Notes under the pieces: model-generated | Seen by the model: the letters and a program-made list of their open reading frames with translations, nothing else | What the model was told of the DNA's origin: nothing | Database searches by the model: none | In this document: positions 1 through 4,582 of the stretch, in pieces | Layout: every line of letters starts with the position of its first letter | Position numbering within the stretch: the stretch's first letter is position 1 | Position numbers and translations under genes: made by a program | DNA from: DAOMNN01 sp964404505 | GTDB lineage: Bacteria; Pseudomonadota; Gammaproteobacteria; Burkholderiales; Rhodocyclaceae | Assembly: GCA_964404505.1 (NCBI GenBank) | Contig: CAYOKH010000090.1 | Coordinates: 1 to 6,228 of the forward strand | DNA length: 6,228 nt | Reading direction: 5' to 3'

Positions 1-207
1 GAAGAACTGGCGCGGCTGCTGACCGGCGTCGAACGCGACGGCCTGGCTGAAGCGTTCACGACCTACGAGGCGCTGCGCAAGCCCAGGGCGTCGGCCATCC
101 AGGCCGGCTCCAGCGCCAACGAGTGGCTGCGCCATGCGACCGATCCGTCCTGGGTGTACGGCCACGATGCACTTGCGGTATCGCTCCAGGGAGCCGTCCC
201 CGCCTGA
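1..207 (+). CDS. C-terminal fragment of a probable FAD-dependent aromatic monooxygenase
   Basis: The first frame is open from the left edge to a TGA at 205-207 and encodes 68 residues; the start lies outside the window. The segment reads TYEALRKPRASAIQAGSSAN followed by EWLRH and, further on, DPSWVYGHDA. The pattern Y-E-x-x-R-x-P-R-x-x-x-I-Q-x-x-S-x-x-N, then a short tail with W-x-Y-x-x-D-A, is typical of the C-terminal helix and end of salicylate hydroxylase-like and 3-hydroxybenzoate 6-hydroxylase-like flavin monooxygenases (PHBH fold). These enzymes hydroxylate aromatic rings in the cytoplasm using NAD(P)H, FAD and oxygen. The FAD-binding GxGxxG and DG motifs are not in the window, so family membership rests on this tail alone and the substrate cannot be told. 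The gene ends 243 bp before the next gene on the same strand, so it may close an upstream catabolic operon. Confidence 0.72.
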   Translation, partial: EELARLLTGVERDGLAEAFTTYEALRKPRASAIQAGSSANEWLRHATDPSWVYGHDALAVSLQGAVPA

Positions 208-308
208 GCGCGCAACGGGCGTGCGAACCTGAGTGGCGAGGATCGTGTCCGGCGGGTCGTGCAGTCTACGGCCAGGTCGCTCTTGTCCGAGCTTCGGTGC
301 ATCTCGTC

Positions 309-314
309 TATACT
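309..314 (+). promoter_or_regulatory. Candidate -10 element upstream of the first Bug receptor gene
   Basis: TATACT at 309-314 is a close match to the sigma-70 -10 consensus and lies in the 243-bp leader before the receptor gene. The best upstream -35-like hexamer is TTGTCC at 283-288, but the 20-base spacing is too long, so the -35 half is weak. If used, the transcript would carry a 5' leader of about 130 bases. The call rests on the -10 match and position only. Confidence 0.33.
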
Positions 315-436
315 GTGAATGCTCGAAGCCACCCGCCATGTCCGGAGGCGGCGCGCGCGCCGCGGTATCGGACGGGCAGAAGCAGACGCATGTGGAGCCC
401 GTCGAAGGTCCGCCGCGTCGGGCAACGATACAAACC

Positions 437-446
437 GAGGAGGAGA
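437..446 (+). promoter_or_regulatory. Strong ribosome binding site deciding the ATG at 451
   Basis: GAGGAGGAGA ends four bases before the ATG at 451 and contains the Shine-Dalgarno core GGAGG/AGGAG. The frame is also open upstream with an earlier ATG at 319, but only the 451 start has this site directly before it, and it puts a clean signal peptide at the N-terminus. Confidence 0.8.
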
Positions 447-450
447 AACA

Positions 451-1542
451 ATGACCGAGCTACTCTCAGCCAGAGCTGCCGCATGCATTGCCTTCGTTGC
501 GGCATGGGCTCTGCCGCTTGCGGCTCATGCGGCGCAAGCCGTGGACTTCGCGGGCAAGAAGATAGAGATCCTGGTGCCGTTCCCGCCCGCCGGCGGCGCC
601 GACGTCTACATACGCGCGCTGGTGCCGCACCTGGAGAAGCACCTTCCCGGCAGGCCCACTCTGATCGTACGCAACGTGCCGGGCGCCGGTTCCATCGCGG
701 GTGCAAACCAGTTCCAGGCGCGAGCCAAGCCGGACGGACTGCATGCAATCGCGCTTTCGATCTCGACGGTCTCGAACTACGTATTCCAGCGGTCCAGGGT
801 TCAGTACGACCTGGAGAAATGGGAGCCCGTTCTGCTCTCGCCGCAGGGCAACGTCGTCTATGCCGCGACCGGATTGGGGGTGACCGGACCGAAAGACATC
901 GCCCGGCTGAAAGGACACAAACTCCTGTTCGGAGGCCACAGCCCCACGTCCGCCGAGATGCGTACGGTCGTGGCGCTCGAGCTCCTCGGGCTGAACCTGC
1001 ACTTCGTCTGGGGGCTCGCCCGCGGGCCGACGCGGCTCGCCTTCGAACGCGGCGAGCTCAATATCAACTACGATTCCACGCCGGGCTACATCAAGAACGC
1101 CACCGCCCTCGTGAAGGCCGGAAAGGCCGTGCCGCTATTCAGCTTCGGCGTGGCGGACGAGAACGACAACATCGTCCGGGACCCCAATTTCCCGGAGCTT
1201 CCTACGTTTCCGGAAGCCTACGAGCTCGCGCACGGCAAGAAGCCGGCCGGCCCCGCCTACGAGGCCTGGCGCGCGCTTTTCACGATGGGCGTCATGACCA
1301 ACAAGGGGATCTTCCTGCCGGCGAACACGCCCCAGCCCATACTCGAGGCCTGGCGGTCGGCCACCCGCAAGATGCTCGAGGACCCCGACTTCCAGAAGGA
1401 TGCCGCCAACATCATCGAAGGCTATCCGCAGATCATCGGTGAGCGCGCGCGCACCATCGTCAAGGAAGCAACGACCCTGTCACCCGAGGTGTGGGAGTGG
1501 CTTAGAAAGTATCTGAAGGAACGGCACAACGTCACGCTGTAG
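451..1542 (+). CDS. Divergent Bug/TctC-family periplasmic solute-binding receptor
   Basis: Predicted 363-residue secreted receptor of the tripartite tricarboxylate transporter family (Bug proteins, TctC-like). Such proteins bind small organic anions or amides in the periplasm and hand them to a TctAB-type membrane complex. Residues 1-27 form a signal peptide: a hydrophobic run, then AHA before AQA. The mature part opens with the family's beta strand and glycine loop (KKIEILVPFPPAGGADVY, about residues 36-53). RNVPGAGSIAGANQF (74-88) matches the family's 'NRPGAGG-IG' segment, and FERGELNIN (198-206) matches the usual '-GEVD' region. The C-terminal lobe continues to a charged tail ending in LKERHNVTL. 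It is about 30-40 residues longer than a typical Bug protein, lacks the usual YKG motif and has an acidic insertion near 236-256 (ADENDNIVRDP), so it belongs to a divergent branch. No TctA or TctB gene lies nearby. The ligand is unknown; the upstream monooxygenase fragment hints at an aromatic substrate, which is inference only. Confidence 0.85.
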   Translation: MTELLSARAAACIAFVAAWALPLAAHAAQAVDFAGKKIEILVPFPPAGGADVYIRALVPHLEKHLPGRPTLIVRNVPGAGSIAGANQFQARAKPDGLHAIALSISTVSNYVFQRSRVQYDLEKWEPVLLSPQGNVVYAATGLGVTGPKDIARLKGHKLLFGGHSPTSAEMRTVVALELLGLNLHFVWGLARGPTRLAFERGELNINYDSTPGYIKNATALVKAGKAVPLFSFGVADENDNIVRDPNFPELPTFPEAYELAHGKKPAGPAYEAWRALFTMGVMTNKGIFLPANTPQPILEAWRSATRKMLEDPDFQKDAANIIEGYPQIIGERARTIVKEATTLSPEVWEWLRKYLKERHNVTL

Positions 1543-1899
1543 GAGAGGGATTTTGGCCCGCGCGCCGCGTTGCGGTTTGCTCCCGTTGCTAAGACCGACG
1601 GGTGCGTCGCGCAGTTGTATCGGAATCTGATGCGTGATGCAGGAACATGCAGGCGCGCTGCCCGCGCCATGGGGCGTGTTGCCACTTGACGCGAATCGGC
1701 AAATCGGGTGACACGAGTCGGCTGATGGGTGACTTGTATTGCCGACCCAGCGCGCGTCATAGCATGTGCTCGAGACTACCCATAACAGGCAAGGCACAGG
1801 CTTGTCTTGACCTTCATTTCCCGGGCGATGCGCAAGGTGCGCGGCGCAGGCAGCAGCCTCACGAATGCTCCAGTAGAAAGAACGCACCCAGACGCGAGA
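1543..1899. other. Gene-free stretch between converging genes
   Basis: About 357 bp lie between the receptor gene ending at 1542 (+) and the toxin gene ending at 1900 (-). Open frames here (for example 1647-1964 + and 1480-1887 -) show no recognisable motif, carry unlikely composition (many Cys, His, Arg) and overlap real genes. The only structures seen are two direct copies of GGGTGAC 21 bp apart (1706-1712 and 1727-1733) and a small hairpin GCGCA-AGG-TGCGC at 1830-1842. No Rho-independent terminator with a T-run is visible for either converging gene. Confidence 0.6.
1706..1733. repeat. Two GGGTGAC direct repeats spaced 21 bp
   Basis: GGGTGAC occurs at 1706-1712 and again at 1727-1733. The start-to-start distance of 21 bp is two turns of the helix. 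Repeats with such spacing occur in protein-binding sites and in the ends of some insertion sequences (IS21-type ends carry spaced direct repeats). No transposase remnant is recognisable around it, so the role is open. Confidence 0.3.
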
Positions 1900-2325
1900 T
1901 CAAGCGGCCATCACTCCCACGTGACCATGCTCCCCGTAACGCAGGATGCGCGCGTCGCGGGTAACGACGGTGAATCTTCTCAGGCGTGCAGTGGCGACCA
2001 GGAAGCGATCCGCAGGGTCGGCATGAAGCGTGCCCGGCAACCGGCAGCTTTCGAGCGCTATATCCGGCTCCAGTCCAGCAAGCTCAAAGTCTGCACGATC
2101 CAGGGCCCGTCGGACCCACTCTGCGGCCCCCATCGGGAGCTCCAGGCGACCTTTGCCCTCGAGCATGGCCACTTCCCATATCGAGATCACCGAGATGCGC
2201 AGATCGCCTCGTCCGCCCGCTTCTTCAACTGCACGCATTGTCGTGGGCCGAATGCGCGCAGGCCCGCCGTGCGCAATCCAAAGCCACACATGGGTGTCGA
2301 GCAGAAGCGGCCCGGATACGATCAT
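1900..2325 (-). CDS. vapC: PIN-domain ribonuclease toxin of a type II toxin-antitoxin pair (VapC family)
   Basis: A 141-residue PIN-domain protein. VapC toxins are Mg-dependent endoribonucleases that cut tRNA or rRNA in the cytoplasm and are held inactive by the partner antitoxin. The acidic active-site residues are all visible: Asp10 in LLLDTHVWLW, Glu51 in ISIWEVAML, Asp103 and Asp106 in HADPADRFLVATA, and Asp124 in VTRDARIL. Length and motif order match a complete toxin, so it is probably active. The ATG (2323-2325 on the plus strand) overlaps the antitoxin stop as ATGA, and no clear Shine-Dalgarno site lies before it, so translation probably depends on coupling to the antitoxin. It is the last gene of the operon and converges on the receptor gene ending at 1542. 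The cellular target cannot be read from sequence. Confidence 0.92.
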   Translation of the reverse strand: MIVSGPLLLDTHVWLWIAHGGPARIRPTTMRAVEEAGGRGDLRISVISIWEVAMLEGKGRLELPMGAAEWVRRALDRADFELAGLEPDIALESCRLPGTLHADPADRFLVATARLRRFTVVTRDARILRYGEHGHVGVMAA

Positions 2326-2597
2326 TTAGACCGACGCCTGCGGGGAAGCGGGCGAAGATCGGGCTCCTTGCCGGTATCCGCTTCCCACTCGACGTCGAGC
2401 GGTCTCTCGACGTCACCCATGTGAGTAATCGTGCCTGCCATGTAGCCGAACAATGGCGCGCGCGGTTCGGGCTCGGCGGGAACGAGTTTCGCGACGGGCT
2501 TTCCACGTTTAGTGATAACGATGGGTTTACGAGTCCTCGCGATCTCGTCCATGAGCTTCAGGCACTTAGCCTTGAATTCGGCGGCAGAGATTTCCAC
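2322..2597 (-). CDS. Phd/YefM-type antitoxin partnered with the PIN toxin (VapB role)
   Basis: A 91-residue antitoxin. The N-terminal half, ISAAEFKAKCLKLMDEIART then KPIVITKRGKPVAKLVP (residues 3-39), is the Phd/YefM DNA-binding and dimerisation domain. The C-terminal part, with FGYMAGTITHMGD and DVEWEADTG, is the toxin-neutralising tail seen in antitoxins of this group that pair with PIN toxins. It binds the toxin and, with it, represses its own promoter. The start is GTG (2595-2597 on the plus strand): the frame has a TGA just upstream and no in-frame ATG, and GAGG lies a few bases before the GTG. The protein ends in an unusually basic tail, PRRRRSK, beyond the usual end of the family. The gene overlaps the toxin by four bases (ATGA). 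Confidence 0.91.
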   Translation of the reverse strand: MEISAAEFKAKCLKLMDEIARTRKPIVITKRGKPVAKLVPAEPEPRAPLFGYMAGTITHMGDVERPLDVEWEADTGKEPDLRPLPRRRRSK

Positions 2598-2609
2598 GTC
2601 GTTGCCTCA

Positions 2610-2628
2610 TGACCATATGCTGTGGTCA
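2610..2628. promoter_or_regulatory. Palindromic operator candidate for autoregulation of the toxin-antitoxin operon
   Basis: TGACCATATGCTGTGGTCA contains a perfect inverted repeat, TGACCA and TGGTCA, separated by seven bases. A second inverted repeat, TATGCT (2616-2621) and AGCATA (2631-2636), interlocks with it. Both lie just downstream of, or over, the -10 element of the antitoxin promoter and before the GTG start. This is where Phd/YefM-type antitoxin-toxin complexes usually bind to repress their own operon. The repeats are seen; binding is inferred. Confidence 0.55.
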
Positions 2629-2630
2629 CG

Positions 2631-2659
2631 AGCATACAACTCCGTAGCGCCGAACACAA
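2631..2659 (-). promoter_or_regulatory. Candidate sigma-70 promoter of the toxin-antitoxin operon
   Basis: On the minus strand TTGTGT (plus 2654-2659) and TATGCT (plus 2631-2636) are separated by exactly 17 bases and point towards the antitoxin. Transcription would start inside the palindromic operator candidate and give a leader of roughly 30 bases. The -10 hexamer is also one arm of the second inverted repeat, which fits repression by occlusion. Confidence 0.45.
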
Positions 2660-2823
2660 CACGCGATCGATGTTCAGCTCAGCTCCAGCCTCGTCGTTAG
2701 CCTGCAGCACTCATGAAAGTTGATGGGAGTTCGATATTGGGCGACGGCGGCATGCAATTCGCCGCAAGGCGACTCTCCAGCGCTCGTTGATGGCGAATGC
2801 GGCAGGCTCAGCGGTATATAGTG

Positions 2824-2843
2824 AAAAACCCACTGCGGGTGGG
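2824..2843 (-). terminator. Small Rho-independent-like terminator hairpin on the minus strand
   Basis: Read on the minus strand, CCCAC (plus 2839-2843) and GTGGG (plus 2829-2833) form a 5-bp GC-rich stem with a five-base loop, followed at once by five T residues (plus 2824-2828). Shape and T-run fit an intrinsic terminator for something transcribed leftwards from above 2844, but no gene is recognisable there. The stem is short, so chance is possible. Confidence 0.33.
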
Positions 2844-3056
2844 GGCGTACCACGTTCTCGCGGCCGTGATAGGTGAACTCGGTGCGCCGCCACGCGCGTA
2901 GGTCATCGAGATCGCGTGGCTCGACGCATCGCGCACAAGTTGGTGACCCGTCCCCCGTGACAGACCGGGAGAAGCAGGACCTGAGCCGATCAGGGACGCG
3001 TCGCTGTGTGCACATCACCTGATTTCCGCGGAATCTGGTTGCCTGAAGGACGAATC

Positions 3057-3119
3057 ATGGATCCGAAAACAGGAAGTGCGCGTCACTTCCTCCTGGAAGC
3101 CGTGCTCACGATCGATTGA
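3057..3119 (+). CDS. Possible 20-codon mini-ORF or gene-start remnant
   Basis: An ATG at 3057 is preceded six bases upstream by AAGGA (3046-3050), a good Shine-Dalgarno site. It opens a frame of 20 codons, beginning MDPKTGSARH, that ends at TGA 3117-3119. The 21-bp inverted repeat at 3071-3091 lies inside it. It could be a leader peptide, the truncated start of a lost gene, or chance. I recognise no homologue and see no run of one codon that would suggest classical attenuation. Confidence 0.2.
   Translation: MDPKTGSARHFLLEAVLTID
3071..3091. repeat. Perfect inverted repeat AGGAAGTG-N5-CACTTCCT
   Basis: Two 8-base arms (3071-3078 and 3084-3091) are exact reverse complements around the five-base centre CGCGT. 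This could be an operator for a dimeric regulator or an RNA hairpin. No T-run follows, so it is not an intrinsic terminator. It lies 295 bp before the second receptor gene. Confidence 0.5.
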
Positions 3120-3324
3120 CACGCGCCTGAGCGCACTCATGAACGAACCCACTGCACCACGCCTGCCAATGCTCGCGAGGGGTGGGTCGACGCTCAGGAA
3201 CGTTCATTGGCGCTCATCCAGGTGGGCTTTGCAGTCGAGCCTTTGCCGCTCGAGCGCAGCAGCATTGGCCACTTGACACCTGCCTTGGCACGCTGGGCTG
3301 ATGGTCGCTTGTGGCAAAAATGAT

Positions 3325-3330
3325 TACACT
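3325..3330 (+). promoter_or_regulatory. Weak candidate -10 element for the second Bug receptor gene
   Basis: TACACT at 3325-3330 follows an AT-rich patch (CAAAAATGAT) and lies 55 bases before the chosen start. The region at the right distance for a -35 element (around 3302-3307, TGGTCG) is a poor match. A good TTGACA stands at 3273-3278 but has no fitting -10 at 16-18 bases. The assignment is therefore tentative. Confidence 0.25.
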
Positions 3331-3385
3331 CAGCGCAGGCCCGGTACTACAAAGTCACGCTGTCACGCTTTCACAGGAGAACGGT

Positions 3386-4375
3386 ATGCAACGGAGCGTC
3401 GTTGGCATCGTCACCATGGTGTGCGCGTTTTTCTTCGCCGCACCTGCCTGGTCGCAGGCGGATGCGAAAAGCAGTGCCCAGGGGTGGCCGACCAAACCGG
3501 TTCGTATGATCGTCAATGCTGCCGCGGGGGGCTCCACCGACGTGACCGCCCGCTCCGTCGCACTGATGTTGAGCGAAGCGCTCGGTCAGCAAGTGGTGGT
3601 GGACAACCGGCCTGGTGCCGGGGGAACGATAGGTCTCGACGCTGCCGCCAGGGCGGCACCGGACGGCTATACCCTCCTTCACGCCGCAGATTCGGTGATT
3701 CTCGTGAGCCCGCATCTCTATCAGATGCCGGTAGACGTAAGCAAGCACATCGAGGCAGTCGCGCCGACCTCGAGGGCGGCGCTCTTCCTGATAGTGCGTC
3801 CCGGCCTGCCCGCCAAGACCCTCGCGGACCTCGTCGCCTACGCGCGCGCCCACCCGGGAAAACTAAATTACGGCTCTGCAGGCCATGGTACGTTGCAGCA
3901 CATCGCCACCGAAATGTTGATGCGCGAAGCTAACTTCAAAGCCGTACACGTCGCATATAAGGGGTCGCAGCGGGTGCTTGTGGATCTGCTGGCAGGAGAA
4001 GTCGACTTCACATTTGATCTCGGAGCGGCAATACCCCACATACAAACTGAGAAGGTGCGCGCACTCGCGGTCCCGAGCGCCACCCGATCCCCCGTTTTCC
4101 CCGATCTTCCGACAATGACTGAAGCGGGAACGAACCTGGAGATCGAGTGGATGTCTGGTGTCTATGTGGCGGCCGGTACACCACGCCAGATCGTGACCCG
4201 ACTGAACCGAGAAATCGGGCAGATCATGCAAAAGCAGGAAACGCGCAAGCTGCTCGCAAAGATGGCCGCGGAGCCGGTACCGCCGATGTCACCCGAGGCA
4301 TTCGCGGAGCGCAACCGCCGCGAGCGCGATCGATTTGGCGCAATCATCCGCGCCGCGAACATCAAGCTGATGTAG
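3386..4375 (+). CDS. Bug/TctC-family periplasmic solute-binding receptor
   Basis: Predicted 329 residues, the usual Bug length, when started at the ATG at 3386. AGGAGA (3375-3380) lies five bases upstream, and this start puts a standard signal peptide first (residues 1-25, hydrophobic core VVGIVTMVCAFFFAAPAW, cleavage after SQA). The frame is open further upstream to a GTG at 3311, which would bury the signal peptide behind 25 polar residues. Family marks appear in order: WPTKPVRMIVNAAAGGSTD (34-52), VVDNRPGAGGTIG (71-83), PDGYTLL (92-98), NYGSAGHGTLQH (161-172), AYKGSQ (190-195), LLAGEVDF (201-208) and PVFPDLPTMTEAG (236-248). Bug receptors bind small carboxylates, amides or aromatic acids in the periplasm for tripartite tricarboxylate transporters or for signalling. 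No membrane component is nearby. The GGT-like gene 207 bp downstream on the same strand may act on the same compound, which is inference. Confidence 0.92.
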   Translation: MQRSVVGIVTMVCAFFFAAPAWSQADAKSSAQGWPTKPVRMIVNAAAGGSTDVTARSVALMLSEALGQQVVVDNRPGAGGTIGLDAAARAAPDGYTLLHAADSVILVSPHLYQMPVDVSKHIEAVAPTSRAALFLIVRPGLPAKTLADLVAYARAHPGKLNYGSAGHGTLQHIATEMLMREANFKAVHVAYKGSQRVLVDLLAGEVDFTFDLGAAIPHIQTEKVRALAVPSATRSPVFPDLPTMTEAGTNLEIEWMSGVYVAAGTPRQIVTRLNREIGQIMQKQETRKLLAKMAAEPVPPMSPEAFAERNRRERDRFGAIIRAANIKLM

Positions 4376-4402
4376 TGCGGCGACAAGCGGCACGGGGACG
4401 AC

Positions 4403-4440
4403 CACGTAAGAGCAGTGCCTCGGATACGCAGCACGTAAGA
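4403..4440. repeat. Direct repeat CACGTAAGA
   Basis: CACGTAAGA occurs at 4403-4411 and again at 4432-4440, 29 bp apart, just after the second receptor gene. Two 9-base copies in a short spacer may be a binding-site pair or a chance duplication. No other copy was noticed. Confidence 0.3.
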
Positions 4441-4475
4441 TTCGTCTGGCCGTGAAGCGGCGCACTATAGAGCAG

Positions 4476-4512
4476 CGGCTGACAGCCGGAGTATTCGCGC
4501 AAAAACTCTGGC
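4476..4512. repeat. Overlapping inverted repeats between the receptor and GGT-like genes
   Basis: CGGCTG-A-CAGCCG (4476-4488) is an exact inverted repeat. Its right end overlaps a second hairpin, GCCGGAGT (4485-4492) with ACTCTGGC (4505-4512), which forms an 8-bp stem (one G-U pair) with a 12-base loop. No T-run follows, so this is not a standard intrinsic terminator. The two structures exclude each other in RNA. They could be a regulator site, a processing site, or chance. Confidence 0.4.
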
Positions 4513-4555
4513 CAGCTACGCCAACATTGTGCTCACCCGTGGCTCTTCAATCATT

Positions 4556-4571
4556 GATAGATGGATAGATG
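4556..4571 (+). repeat. Tandem duplication of GATAGATG directly before the GGT-like ribosome binding site
   Basis: GATAGATG is repeated head to tail (4556-4563, 4564-4571) and runs straight into AAAGGA (4572-4577), the Shine-Dalgarno site of the next gene. Each copy brings an ATG: the one at 4561 reads only three codons, and the one at 4569 reads MKGS and stops with TGATG, overlapping the true start at 4583. Confidence 0.6.
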
Positions 4572-4582
4572 AAAGGATCTTG

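Larger units (their letters stand above)
2660..3310. other. Gene-free stretch between the toxin-antitoxin operon and the second receptor gene
   Basis: About 650 bp without a gene I can support. Open frames at 2674-3018 (-, 114 codons) and 3076-3276 (+, 66 codons) have no recognisable domain and no convincing ribosome binding site. The stretch does hold a minus-strand terminator-like hairpin (2824-2843), a mini-ORF with a good ribosome binding site (3057-3119) and a perfect inverted repeat (3071-3091), so it may contain decayed remains of older genes. Confidence 0.55.

Noticed and set aside
123..1442. Long plus-strand open frame of 439 codons overlapping the first receptor gene
   Set aside because: It is rich in Arg, Ala and Pro without motifs, has no ribosome binding site, and overlaps a gene with a signal peptide and family motifs. 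It is a shadow frame typical of high-GC coding DNA.
1830..1842. GCGCA-AGG-TGCGC hairpin as a terminator for the toxin gene
   Set aside because: The stem is only 5 bp and no T-run follows on either strand.
1807..2424. Plus-strand frame of 205 codons across the toxin-antitoxin genes
   Set aside because: It is antisense to two clear genes with conserved motifs and shows no motif itself.
2674..3018. Minus-strand frame of 114 codons as a gene
   Set aside because: No recognisable domain, no ribosome binding site, and the terminator-like hairpin at 2824-2843 would lie inside it.
3286..3302. Sigma-54-like site TTGGCACG upstream of the second receptor gene
   Set aside because: The -24 half is good, but the required GC of the -12 half is not at the right distance (GC falls two bases too early at 3297-3298).
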